From Oligoflexales bacterium (GTDB lineage Bacteria > Bdellovibrionota > Oligoflexia > Oligoflexales > Oligoflexaceae), in the NCBI GenBank assembly GCA_015232735.1, contig JADFZC010000067.1, positions 1 to 10,268 on the forward strand: a stretch of DNA of 10,268 nucleotides. The letters run 5' to 3'. Positions 1 through 6,982 of the stretch are shown here, piece by piece; the stretch's first letter is position 1; each line of letters starts with the position of its first letter. Position numbers and translations under genes: made by a program. The notes under the pieces are model-generated. The model was not told where the DNA came from. It saw only the letters and a list, made by a program, of their open reading frames with translations, and ran no database searches.

Positions 1-10
1 TTATTTCAGC

Positions 11-44
11 GCCAGGTACGTATCCTGGCAAGCGAAGCTTGCTT
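11..44. repeat. Paired hairpins at left edge
   Basis: Two adjacent inverted repeats are visible. A 6-bp GC-rich stem (GCCAGG at 11-16 with CCTGGC at 24-29, 7-nt loop) is followed at once by a shorter AAGC/GCTT stem (30-33 with 41-44). No T-run follows, so this is not a classic terminator on the plus strand. It could be the end of an upstream transcript, a small dispersed repeat or part of an RNA whose rest lies outside the window. The function is unknown. Confidence 0.35.
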
Positions 45-80
45 AGGATCCGTCATGAAATATTGGATTCATGTCATTGT

Positions 81-111
81 TTTACCATAAAATTCCAAAA
101 AAATGTATAAT
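81..111 (+). promoter_or_regulatory. Candidate sigma70 promoter of the NERD-helicase gene
   Basis: A perfect TATAAT lies at 106-111, with a TTTACC-like -35 at 81-86 (4 of 6 matches, 19-bp spacing). It sits about 35 bp before the start codon, leaving a short leader with a good ribosome-binding site. The -10 is convincing and the -35 is weak. Confidence 0.45.
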
Positions 112-145
112 TGTAGAATAACATATTTAAAGTAGGAAAACATGT

Positions 146-2152
146 ATGGCAAAACTCTTTCCTGATGCAAAAAAGAGTCGTGTAGTATTTATAAGCAAGG
201 CAGAAGAACAGTTTTACACCCTTTGCGAGGACAGATTATCCGATGACTGGTCGATCTATTATTCTTCAACGTTATCTTTTTTGGAATATGGCGAAGGGCT
301 TCAGGATAATGAAATAGATTTTGTACTTTATAATAAAAAATATGGTGTTATTGTTATCGAGGTAAAAGGGGGAAGGATAAAGTTTGATGCTGAGACAGGA
401 GAATTTTACTCAATAAACCAACAGGGAAATGTATTTAACATAAAAAATCCGTTCAAACAGGTATTGAATTGGAAGAGCAGATTTCTAAGGTATTTAAAAA
501 AGCAGTGGATTAGAGTCCCTGTAAGTCATGCAGTTTGCTTTCCTTCCGTATTGGAAAGCGATTTTCCTCAAACGGCTGAAATAGAGCCAGCCTTAATAAT
601 TGGAGTGAATAAAATTCAGGAGTTAGAAGAGACGTTGAGAACAATAGTAAAGGATTCTCAGCCTGAAAGGTATCTTGAGTTTGCAGATGTAGGAAAAGAA
701 ATCGATAAAATACTCAGGGGATCAAATTTTACAGCAAAGATAAGAATAAGAGATTACATAGACAGCCATGAAATAAGAATAAGGGACGTTGAAGGCATTA
801 CAGATACTTTGGTTTCTCCGATATCGAGTGCAAAGAGATTATGTATCGAGGGAGAAGCAGGAACTGGAAAGACGATGCTCGCTATCATGCTTGCAAGGTA
901 TTTCAGAGGGGATGGAAGGAAGGTACTTTTTCTGTTCAGTAGTTACCTGATGAGTTCTTATTTGAAAGATGAAATTGGATCAGGAGTGGAAGTAAAAACA
1001 TATGAAGAGATAGCGGCATCGTATGGAATTGATCTGATAAAGAAGCCACATTCAGCCGAGGGGAGTAACGATGATTGGGTACAGTTTACCGGTCCTGAAA
1101 AGCTTAAAGTGGCAATTTCCGCATCATTTAATCTTTATGAAGTGGTAATCTGTGATGAAGCACAGGATGTTCAGCCGTTTTGGTGGGAGGCCTTTGTTTC
1201 GCTTTTGAGATATAGTGAGGAGAGCAGGCTATATATTTTTTTTGATAGGAGCCAGGGAGTTTTTGGTTCTGGAGGAAAGCAGGACAAGTTTGTTCCGGAA
1301 GATGTGTTGCCTGTTAATCCGCCATATTTCCCTCTTGTTCACAACTACCGTACGACAAGAGAGATAGCTACTTTTTCAAGGAATTTCAGAACAGGAATTG
1401 AAATTCTGAGGAGTCATTGTGGGCGGCTTGGGTACAAACCGGAGATAGTCTCGTATCAGGATGCGGAGGATTTCAAGGAAAAACTGGTGTTATTATTCAA
1501 GAGGCTTTTTGAGGAAGAGGGACTTGAAAGCGATGAAGTTACTTTATTGTCCGCCAGAATTCCGTTTGCAGAAGGATCTGTGCTAAATGGAGTTGATGGT
1601 GTCGGGAAATATAAGTTTTTTGACCTTGGAGCAGGGAAGAAGAAGTCTTATCCATCGAAATCTATTATTAAAGGCAAGGTTCCAGTTTCAACTATTGCGA
1701 GTTTTAAGGGACTAGAAACTTCAGTTGGAATAATTATTAATCTAAGTGAATATAACATGCCGATAACAAATCCAATAATGAGCTCTCTCGTGTATGTGGC
1801 GAGTACCAGGGCGAAGCATATGCTTTATCTTATGGTGCAAAAGGACGATCCCAAGAAGGCTGCCTTTGAGTCTTCGACAGCAAATATTCAACAGACAGGA
1901 GCAATATTGGTTGAGGGTTCCAGAGCCGACCATGAGTATAGTGGATTTGTCTCATTTTATAATCCCGATAGGTTCGGATGGATAAAAGTCAGTGATCCAT
2001 CCTTTGAAAAGGGGAGTGTGATCTTTTTCCCTTACGATGTGGTTAAGTCTGAAATATCTCAAATGAAAGCTGGGATGAAGCTGAAATTTCGCCCTTTCAT
2101 TGAAGGCGGTATGACAGTTGCAATAGACTTAGAAGAGCTATCTAGTAATTGA
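146..2152 (+). CDS. NERD nuclease-SF1 helicase with C-terminal cold-shock-like domain
   Basis: A 668-residue multidomain nucleic-acid enzyme, probably cytoplasmic. Residues ~35-135 read as a NERD (nuclease-related) domain, with the PD-(D/E)xK-like pattern D58 followed by E72-x-K74. Residues ~228-560 are a UvrD/Rep-like superfamily 1 helicase: Walker A GEAGTGKT (236-243), Walker B with DEAQD (337-341), FDRSQ (366-370), NYRTT (400-404), TIASFKGLE (516-524) and motif VI VYVASTRAK (549-557). Residues ~598-665 resemble a cold-shock OB fold: G-x-V-x-F-x-N, then the RNP1-like RFGWI (609-613) and an RNP2-like hydrophobic run (SVIFFPYDVV). The start at 146 is chosen over the ATG at 142, which is in another frame; AGTAGGA lies 8 nt upstream. 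The gene appears monocistronic and overlaps the convergent PBP gene. Nuclease-helicase fusions of this general kind occur in phage defence (for example Nhi), but a defence role here is inference only; repair is the alternative. Confidence 0.88.
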   Translation: MAKLFPDAKKSRVVFISKAEEQFYTLCEDRLSDDWSIYYSSTLSFLEYGEGLQDNEIDFVLYNKKYGVIVIEVKGGRIKFDAETGEFYSINQQGNVFNIKNPFKQVLNWKSRFLRYLKKQWIRVPVSHAVCFPSVLESDFPQTAEIEPALIIGVNKIQELEETLRTIVKDSQPERYLEFADVGKEIDKILRGSNFTAKIRIRDYIDSHEIRIRDVEGITDTLVSPISSAKRLCIEGEAGTGKTMLAIMLARYFRGDGRKVLFLFSSYLMSSYLKDEIGSGVEVKTYEEIAASYGIDLIKKPHSAEGSNDDWVQFTGPEKLKVAISASFNLYEVVICDEAQDVQPFWWEAFVSLLRYSEESRLYIFFDRSQGVFGSGGKQDKFVPEDVLPVNPPYFPLVHNYRTTREIATFSRNFRTGIEILRSHCGRLGYKPEIVSYQDAEDFKEKLVLLFKRLFEEEGLESDEVTLLSARIPFAEGSVLNGVDGVGKYKFFDLGAGKKKSYPSKSIIKGKVPVSTIASFKGLETSVGIIINLSEYNMPITNPIMSSLVYVASTRAKHMLYLMVQKDDPKKAAFESSTANIQQTGAILVEGSRADHEYSGFVSFYNPDRFGWIKVSDPSFEKGSVIFFPYDVVKSEISQMKAGMKLKFRPFIEGGMTVAIDLEELSSN

Positions 2153-3409
2153 TGTCGTGCTGTTGTTGTTCTTTGCTATTGGAGTTTTCTGGTTTTTATA
2201 ATCGTAATATTCTGCAAAAGTTTCCGCGGCAAGATTGGCCGCTTTAAATACCCAGAGGTCATCAAGCAGGACGACAGAGGATACAACCACCTCAGGGTTG
2301 TCGATTGGATATATACCGACAAACAGGGAAGTCAGTCCCGAAGGATTCTGTCCTGTAAGGGTTCCGGTTTTTCCTCCGATATCTTCCCTAATTTTTTTGT
2401 ACCTGCCATATCTGAAGGCAAAAGATGCTGTTCCCTGTTGAATAGTTGTTTTCATTATTTCTCTTATTTTAAGAGAAGTTTCTTTTGAAATGATGGGGTC
2501 GTATTCTTTTAGGATATTGTTTGAACTCTGGTCTTTAAATATAGTTATTGGTTTTGGGATGCCGTTGGAAGCTATGATCAAAGTCTGCCATGCGGCATGT
2601 ACTGCTGATATACCAACATAACCAAATCCAGCAGCAAAACGCCCTACGGTATGAGCACTTGAGGTCTTTGGATTTGGGGGATTAATAGGGCTTGACGGGA
2701 TTTGAAAATCGGAAGGTATGGATGAACCATTCCATCCCATATTACTTGCCATATGCATGATATTTCCCAGCCCGATCATGTCGATGGCTATTTTAGCAAA
2801 AAAACTGTTACAGGAATGGCCATATGCGTTGGAAATGGTCATTTGGCTATCTTTTCCAGGAACATTCCATTGCATCCAGCGTCCTGCAGGATGTACTTCA
2901 GTACAACTGCCTAATAATCCGATAGGCTTTTCGTAGTCCATGTCTATGGTTTCAAAAGTAGTAGCAGCAACTACTGTTTTAAATAGTGAAGCTGCAGGAA
3001 ACTCTGGATGCAATGCTGTATGATGGGTTGCCCCCCATTTCTCGGGATGCCTGCCTTGAGCCATCGCAAGAATCTTGCCGGTTTTTACATCAACCAGAAC
3101 TGTGGTCGCGATAGGATTCCTTCTTGTCTTTATAAAGTTGTTTAAATTGTACTGAATTTTTGGAATGATTGATAATTTTCTATTGTCAGATGGATTAAGG
3201 GTAAGGGAATACTGGTCTGAGTCCTTTTGATTTTCTGGTACTTCTGAAATTTCCAGGGGAATCTCAGGTAAAGTATTTTCAACAGAGGGAACCGTGTTTT
3301 TTTCTATTGCAATCGACTTTTTTTGAGGGATTGGAAAGGTCGATGATGCAATAATTATAAACCCTATAGGGGATATTTTATTGATTGAATTTTTAATAAT
3401 CTTTCTCAT
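2138..3409 (-). CDS. Penicillin-binding protein, transpeptidase domain only
   Basis: A 423-residue DD-transpeptidase-like protein that would crosslink peptidoglycan in the periplasm. All three penicillin-binding motifs are present: SLFK (S141-K144, with S141 the acyl-enzyme serine), SCN (199-201) and KTG (347-349, within GGKTGT). The N-terminus has a short hydrophobic stretch (~13-26) that may serve as signal anchor or signal peptide, although it is brief and contains Ser/Pro. A Pro/Glu/Ser-rich linker (~30-90) follows, then the catalytic domain (~95-400). It lacks both a glycosyltransferase domain and the N-terminal dimerization region of class B PBPs such as FtsI or PBP2, which are usually about 550-650 residues. 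A GAGGA sequence lies about 13 nt before the ATG, rather far. The family is certain; the specific role (septal, elongation or repair crosslinking) cannot be told. Confidence 0.9.
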   Translation of the reverse strand: MRKIIKNSINKISPIGFIIIASSTFPIPQKKSIAIEKNTVPSVENTLPEIPLEISEVPENQKDSDQYSLTLNPSDNRKLSIIPKIQYNLNNFIKTRRNPIATTVLVDVKTGKILAMAQGRHPEKWGATHHTALHPEFPAASLFKTVVAATTFETIDMDYEKPIGLLGSCTEVHPAGRWMQWNVPGKDSQMTISNAYGHSCNSFFAKIAIDMIGLGNIMHMASNMGWNGSSIPSDFQIPSSPINPPNPKTSSAHTVGRFAAGFGYVGISAVHAAWQTLIIASNGIPKPITIFKDQSSNNILKEYDPIISKETSLKIREIMKTTIQQGTASFAFRYGRYKKIREDIGGKTGTLTGQNPSGLTSLFVGIYPIDNPEVVVSSVVLLDDLWVFKAANLAAETFAEYYDYKNQKTPIAKNNNSTTSITR

Positions 3410-3590
3410 ACTATTAAAATTTTCCTCAATACTTTGGTCTGATTTTGTTATTTTAAATTTTTCTAAAAACTAGCCATAATCTTTTTTATACTATGAAGAG
3501 AACTATTTCGTAGAATGTTTATAGATAGGCTAGCCTCCATATTAATTTATTATTATTATAACCTATGATGTGGAATAATCATATGCTAAT
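3410..3590. other. Divergent intergenic region between PBP and lptF genes
   Basis: About 180 bp of AT-rich DNA between divergently transcribed genes, so it should hold both promoters. On the plus strand TATACT (3487-3492) and TATAAC (3557-3562) could be -10 boxes, but neither has a clear -35. There is a perfect 8-bp palindrome GGCTAGCC at 3528-3535, and its CTAGCC half recurs at 3470-3475, which could be operator-like. No convincing minus-strand promoter was found. Confidence 0.35.
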
Positions 3591-3624
3591 TTGCCAAATC
3601 AAATTGTTCGGCGATTATCAATAA
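3583..3624 (+). CDS. Possible 13-codon leader ORF before lptF
   Basis: An ATG at 3583 opens a 13-codon frame (MLICQIKLFGDYQ) ending with TAA at 3622-3624. A GGAA sequence at 3572-3575 lies 7 nt upstream. It ends about 13 nt before the AGGAGA site at 3638-3643 that appears to serve the permease. It overlaps the alternative TTG start of the permease in a different frame, so only one of the two readings is likely to be right. It could be a translationally coupled leader or a chance ORF; two more in-frame ATGs lie just upstream (3565, 3568). Confidence 0.2.
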   Translation: MLICQIKLFGDYQ

Positions 3625-4847
3625 ATCTGAAATTACCAGGAGATAACACAATTACTCTATTTTTTTATTTCTTAAAAGAAGTTATTCCCCAGTTTTTTAC
3701 TTCAATGTGTGTGTTGACGGCTGTAATAGTCATTTCTCAGTTGGTCAGGCTTACGGAGGTTCTTGTAACATTTGGTTTAACTCTGGAAAATATTTTATTA
3801 CCTTTTTTATTTATCGTAATGCCTTTTCTTGCGTTTACGATTCCTATTGCCTATTTGTTTGCGGTGTTCATATCTTTTAGCAGGTTAAGTGCTGACGGTG
3901 AGTTTATTGCCATGTTGGCTTCCGGCTATTCCCTTAAAAAATCTTCTGTTCCAGTTCTGATAATAGGTTTTTTTCTGTTTCTTCTGGGATCATATTGTTC
4001 ATTGACCTTTGAACCCTGGGGCAGAAGGGAAACATTGGAATTTTTTCACAGAAAGACGCAGACAGAACTGGATAACATGATAAAAGTAAAAATGAAATCA
4101 GGGGTTTTTCTAGATAATTTTCTTGGCTATGTCCTGTACGCAGAGGAGATATCGTCTGATAAAACCAAATTTTCAAATGTCCTTTTGGCTCCGGGAGAAA
4201 ACAGGATGGATCAGAGTTTTACTTTGATGGCTCCGAATGCGTTTATCACGGGGACAGTCGAAGCAGGGGATCTTAGAATGTCTTTCGATCATGGGATGAT
4301 TTATAGCGCAGAGCCGATGAGGCCAGATATTTCAATAGTGAAATTTAACAGACTCGATCTGGACCTTCTTAGAATCTTTCAGGAGCAGATCTTTGGACCT
4401 GATATGGCTGCAGATGATTATCGGAGTTATCCACCGGAGAAGCTGGTGAGTTATGTGGATGATCTGAAAAAAGATGTCAAGGCAAAGGATACGTATCTGA
4501 AAGCAAGATTTCTGTTACATCAAAGATTCGGCTGGCCATTCGCAGCCATATCATATTCTCTCATAGCGATGGTTCTTGGTATTCAGGATGAACGTAAGGG
4601 AGGAAAAAGTAAAGGGTATTTAGGAACACTTTTGACGTTAATGCTCGGATATATAATGATTATGGGATTTAAATGGATTTCCGAGAAAGGAGCTCTTTCT
4701 GCGCCCCTGGGGGTTTGGGTTCCGAATATTATTTTGCTGGTATTTGGTTTGATGCTTGTGTATCAAAGGAATCGTCTACCTCCTTCCGAATCTACGCTCA
4801 ATCCAAGGTATTTTCCAGGATTTGGTAGATTTTACAGAAAAAATTAA
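3591..4847 (+). CDS. lptF: LPS export permease of the LptF/LptG family
   Basis: An inner-membrane subunit of the LptB2FG transporter, which extracts LPS from the inner membrane and feeds it to the periplasmic bridge. The family layout is complete: an N-terminal block of three membrane segments (~36-55, ~70-97, ~119-138), a periplasmic beta-jellyroll-like region (~160-260), and three C-terminal segments (~312-331, ~343-363, ~373-391). The family-typical SRLSADGEFIAMLASG stretch lies at 97-112. Only one of the usual LptF/LptG pair is here, so the F versus G assignment is tentative. The first 20 residues from the TTG at 3591 look unlike the family. The natural start, just before TLFFYFLKEVIPQF, coincides with ATT at 3651, preceded at 7 nt by AGGAGA (3638-3643). 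The real protein may therefore be about 398 residues using a rare ATT start. fabF follows 39 nt after the stop, suggesting cotranscription. Confidence 0.85.
   Translation: MPNQIVRRLSINLKLPGDNTITLFFYFLKEVIPQFFTSMCVLTAVIVISQLVRLTEVLVTFGLTLENILLPFLFIVMPFLAFTIPIAYLFAVFISFSRLSADGEFIAMLASGYSLKKSSVPVLIIGFFLFLLGSYCSLTFEPWGRRETLEFFHRKTQTELDNMIKVKMKSGVFLDNFLGYVLYAEEISSDKTKFSNVLLAPGENRMDQSFTLMAPNAFITGTVEAGDLRMSFDHGMIYSAEPMRPDISIVKFNRLDLDLLRIFQEQIFGPDMAADDYRSYPPEKLVSYVDDLKKDVKAKDTYLKARFLLHQRFGWPFAAISYSLIAMVLGIQDERKGGKSKGYLGTLLTLMLGYIMIMGFKWISEKGALSAPLGVWVPNIILLVFGLMLVYQRNRLPPSESTLNPRYFPGFGRFYRKN
3638..3643 (+). promoter_or_regulatory. Ribosome-binding site favouring an ATT start (3651) for lptF
   Basis: AGGAGA lies 7 nt before the ATT codon at 3651, inside the reading frame that would begin at TTG 3591. 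The TTG itself has only GGAA 15 nt upstream. No ATG or GTG exists in frame between the upstream stop (3576-3578) and residue 39. Position and strength of this site, together with the family-like N-terminus that begins there, argue for initiation at 3651. Confidence 0.45.
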
Positions 4848-4886
4848 AGTTATTGGTGCTGGCTTGTTTTGTCGGGATAGGTGTTT

Positions 4887-6119
4887 ATGAAGAGAGTCGT
4901 GATCACAGGAGTCGGAACCGTTTGCCCTGTTGGTTTGAGTACTATGGAGTCCTGGGATGCAATACTAGCCGGGAAATGCGGGGTTGGTTTAATTTCTCTT
5001 TTTGATCCTGAGGATCTTCCTGTAAAAATAGCAGCGGAGGTTAAGAATTTTAATCCCGTTCTGGCAATGGATGTGAAGGAAGCAGGCAGGACGACCCGAT
5101 TTATTCAGTTGGCAGTATCGGCTGCTAATGAAGCCGTTCTGGACAGCGGATTTGATTTTGAGTCAAACTGTGAAAGGCATGGCTCATCGATTGGCGTTGG
5201 AATGGGAGCTCTTTCTTACATTGAAGATAACGTGAAGATACTTATTGAAAAAGGGGCAAAGAGGGTTTCCCCCTTTTTTATTCCCATGGTTATCCCGAAT
5301 ATGGCTGCAGGTTTCATTACGGTTAAATACCATCTTTGCGGTCCTTCATTGTGTCCGGCTACGGCTTGCGCAAGCGGCAGTCACGCGATTGGAGAAGGTT
5401 ATAGATATATTGTGTCGGATCTGGCAGATGTGATGGTTTGTGGTGGTGCTGAATCTGTACTTAGTCCTGTGGGGCTTGCAGGTTTTGCATCGATGAAAGC
5501 CCTGAGCAGGCGCAATGATTCCCCTGAAACCGCTTCCAGGCCATTTGATTTAGATCGTGATGGATTTGTCATGGGAGAGGGGGCTGGAATTCTTGTTCTT
5601 GAAGAACTCGATCATGCGCTTAGGCGTGGTGCAAAGATTTATGCAGAGATGGTCGGGTATGGCATAACATGCGATGCATATCACATTACAGCCCCATCAC
5701 CGGATGGCTATGGGGGAAAGAGATGTATGTTACAGGCGATGGAGTCAGGCGGTATTGGACTTGAGGATGTGGGATATATTAATGCCCATGGTACATCGAC
5801 GAAGCTGAATGACAAATTGGAATCAGCAGCTATTGAGAGCATTTTTAAGGAAAAAGTTAAAAATGTTTCCATTTCCTCAACCAAAGGAGCCACTGGACAC
5901 TGCATTGGCGCAGCAGGGGCAATTGAAGCGATATTTTCAATACTGGCAATAAGGGACAGGATAGTACCGCCGACTATCAACTATGAGACAAGAGATCCTG
6001 AGTGCCGTCTTGATTATACGCCAAATTTTCCTAGGGAGAAAAATATTGAGATCTCTCTTTCAAATTCATTTGGATTTGGTGGTGTCAATGCGACTCTGGC
6101 TTTTAAAAAGTATTCATAA
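4887..6119 (+). CDS. fabF: 3-oxoacyl-ACP synthase II (FabF/KASII type)
   Basis: A 410-residue condensing enzyme that elongates acyl-ACP with malonyl-ACP, releasing CO2, in cytoplasmic type II fatty-acid synthesis. The Cys-His-His triad is intact: C161 in TACASG, H301 in NAHGTST and H338 in the TKGATGH block with K333. The C-terminal NSFGFGG gatekeeper loop (394-400) and the opening KRVVITGVG are typical, and the length matches the family (about 410). I start at ATG 4887; a GTG at 4881 would add two residues, but GGGA at 4874-4877 sits 9 nt before the ATG, a better distance. It follows the lptF-like gene on the same strand after 39 nt, hinting at a lipid/envelope operon. There is no acpP, fabG or fabD beside it, so it may be a second, specialised ketoacyl synthase rather than the housekeeping copy. 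A related polyketide-type role is less likely. Confidence 0.92.
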   Translation: MKRVVITGVGTVCPVGLSTMESWDAILAGKCGVGLISLFDPEDLPVKIAAEVKNFNPVLAMDVKEAGRTTRFIQLAVSAANEAVLDSGFDFESNCERHGSSIGVGMGALSYIEDNVKILIEKGAKRVSPFFIPMVIPNMAAGFITVKYHLCGPSLCPATACASGSHAIGEGYRYIVSDLADVMVCGGAESVLSPVGLAGFASMKALSRRNDSPETASRPFDLDRDGFVMGEGAGILVLEELDHALRRGAKIYAEMVGYGITCDAYHITAPSPDGYGGKRCMLQAMESGGIGLEDVGYINAHGTSTKLNDKLESAAIESIFKEKVKNVSISSTKGATGHCIGAAGAIEAIFSILAIRDRIVPPTINYETRDPECRLDYTPNFPREKNIEISLSNSFGFGGVNATLAFKKYS

Positions 6120-6211
6120 TAATTGCTTTTTTTGTCTTTTTTGTCATTATTTTATAAGTCCTGAGGAAGACAATATACAAAAAATTTTTTTTCTTACATT
6201 GTTTTGAACCA

Positions 6212-6240
6212 TTGATGGGTGCAATGAAAAGTGTTATTGT
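6212..6240 (+). promoter_or_regulatory. Weak candidate promoter for the tRNA
   Basis: TTGATG (6212-6217) and TATTGT (6235-6240) are 17 bp apart, each with 4 of 6 consensus matches, and end 16 nt before the first base of the tRNA. The location is right but the match is modest. The upstream 6120-6211 stretch is T-rich, with only a weak A/T hairpin after fabF (AAAAAG 6105-6110 with CTTTTT from 6126) and no clear terminator. Confidence 0.3.
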
Positions 6241-6256
6241 CAGTTCCCAAGTTGCT

Positions 6257-6328
6257 GGTCCCATAGTATAACGGATAGTACGAAGCATTCCTAATGCTTA
6301 GATAGTGGTTCAATTCCACTTGGGGCCG
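6257..6328 (+). tRNA. tRNA-Arg (anticodon CCU)
   Basis: A full cloverleaf folds by eye. The acceptor stem is GGTCCCA with TGGGGCC (7 bp, including a U3-G70 wobble), and T8-A9 follow. The D-stem is GTAT/GTAC with loop AACGGATA containing GG. The anticodon stem is AAGCA/TGCTT with loop TTCCTAA, giving anticodon CCT at 6289-6291. A 4-nt variable region is followed by the T-stem AGTGG/CCACT with loop TTCAATT. The discriminator is G, and the 3' CCA is not encoded (CAT follows). It would read the AGG arginine codon. It is a single tRNA, lying between fabF and the carbonic-anhydrase-like locus. Confidence 0.93.
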
Positions 6329-6607
6329 CATATCGCTTTCTTGAAGCTGCATTAAATTTGAAGATAACAAAAAATGAATAGGCGGAAAAAAAGATTTTAT
6401 TTTCTGCAAATAAGGATTTCCTGTCGACTGGGAGCGTGGCTGTTGCAAAATCCAACGTGGCTTTATTAATTCTTAGATATTATTTGTCACTTATATTCCC
6501 ATTTTTTTATATAATATAGTTGAAGTCAAATTTATCAGAAAAAGTTGAGCATAGTCTAAAGTTTGTAATGAATTTTCAATTATTTAATTGGATAGGGGCT
6601 TGAAGAT
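6329..6607. other. Intergenic region after the tRNA
   Basis: About 280 bp with no gene that I can support. It contains a stem of 8 bp (GCGGAAAA at 6382-6389 with TTTTCTGC at 6400-6407, one G-T wobble) that lacks a following T-run, so it is at best a weak terminator or processing signal for the tRNA. The candidate promoter at 6484-6515 lies in its second half. No repeat of the tRNA 3' end, which would mark an integration site, was seen. Confidence 0.5.
6484..6515 (+). promoter_or_regulatory. Candidate promoter of the carbonic-anhydrase-like locus
   Basis: TTGTCA (6484-6489, 5 of 6 matches to the -35 consensus) is followed by overlapping -10 options: TATATA at 6508-6513 (18-bp spacing) or a perfect TATAAT at 6510-6515 (20-bp spacing). 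It would leave an untranslated leader of roughly 85 nt before the ATG at 6608. Confidence 0.45.
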
Positions 6608-6982
6608 ATGCGTAAGGGACTCGATCAGATGACGGCGTGGGTTGTTGCTGTTGTATTATCACTAATAATTTTTTCGCTTATTGTTTTTGCCATTTTGAGA
6701 CAAGGCAAAGGTGGAAGCAGCCATGTGGTTGAGCAGCCTGGGCATGGAGGTGGTGTTGTTATTCCAGTAGATAATCCACATGGGGAAAAACAGCCAGTGG
6801 ACAAGCATCAGAAGGCCGAAGAAAATAAACATGAAAGCACTGAGGATAATAAACACGAGGGAACCGGGCATGAGCGGAAAGCCGAAAGTACCGATGTACA
6901 CAAAAACGAGGGAGCCTCTTCTCATGGCGGTGAAAAGGAGGAGAGTGCAAAAGATAGTCATGACGGTAAAAAAAAACATTAG
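6608..6982 (+). CDS. Membrane anchor with His/Lys/Glu-rich linker; 5' part of a frame-split carbonic-anhydrase-like gene
   Basis: As read, 124 residues. A short cytoplasmic start is followed by one strong membrane segment (~10-30), with no signal-peptidase motif evident, then a hydrophilic low-complexity tail (~31-124) rich in His, Lys, Glu, Gly and Ser. The tail holds 11 His and two imperfect octapeptide repeats (EENKHEST at 71-78 and EDNKHEGT at 79-86). AGGGG lies 9 nt before the ATG. The frame ends in TAG (6980-6982) just after a run of nine A (6968-6976). A -1 shift on that run continues directly into the alpha-carbonic-anhydrase domain, which has no start of its own. The likely intended product is one 348-residue protein anchored in the inner membrane with its domain in the periplasm. 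The linker could bind metal; this is inferred from composition only. Alternatively it is an independent small membrane protein. Confidence 0.7.
   Translation: MRKGLDQMTAWVVAVVLSLIIFSLIVFAILRQGKGGSSHVVEQPGHGGGVVIPVDNPHGEKQPVDKHQKAEENKHESTEDNKHEGTGHERKAESTDVHKNEGASSHGGEKEESAKDSHDGKKKH
6968..6976 (+). other. A9 slippery run at the frame junction
   Basis: Nine consecutive A follow GGT, read AAA AAA AAA before CAT TAG. Slipping back one base here, or adding one A during transcription, changes the reading to ACA TTA GAA AAA TGG and opens the carbonic-anhydrase frame. An A run of this length is a known substrate for ribosomal -1 slippage, RNA-polymerase slippage and replication or sequencing indels. 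An AGGAGGAG sequence at 6936-6943 lies about 24 nt upstream, farther than the usual dnaX-type stimulator. No strong downstream hairpin was found by eye. Confidence 0.6.

Noticed and set aside
6382..6407. Terminator after the tRNA
   Set aside because: The stem is AT-rich and no T-run follows; kept only as a note on the intergenic region.
6257..6607. Attachment site or island boundary at the tRNA
   Set aside because: No direct repeat of the tRNA end and no integrase were seen within the window.
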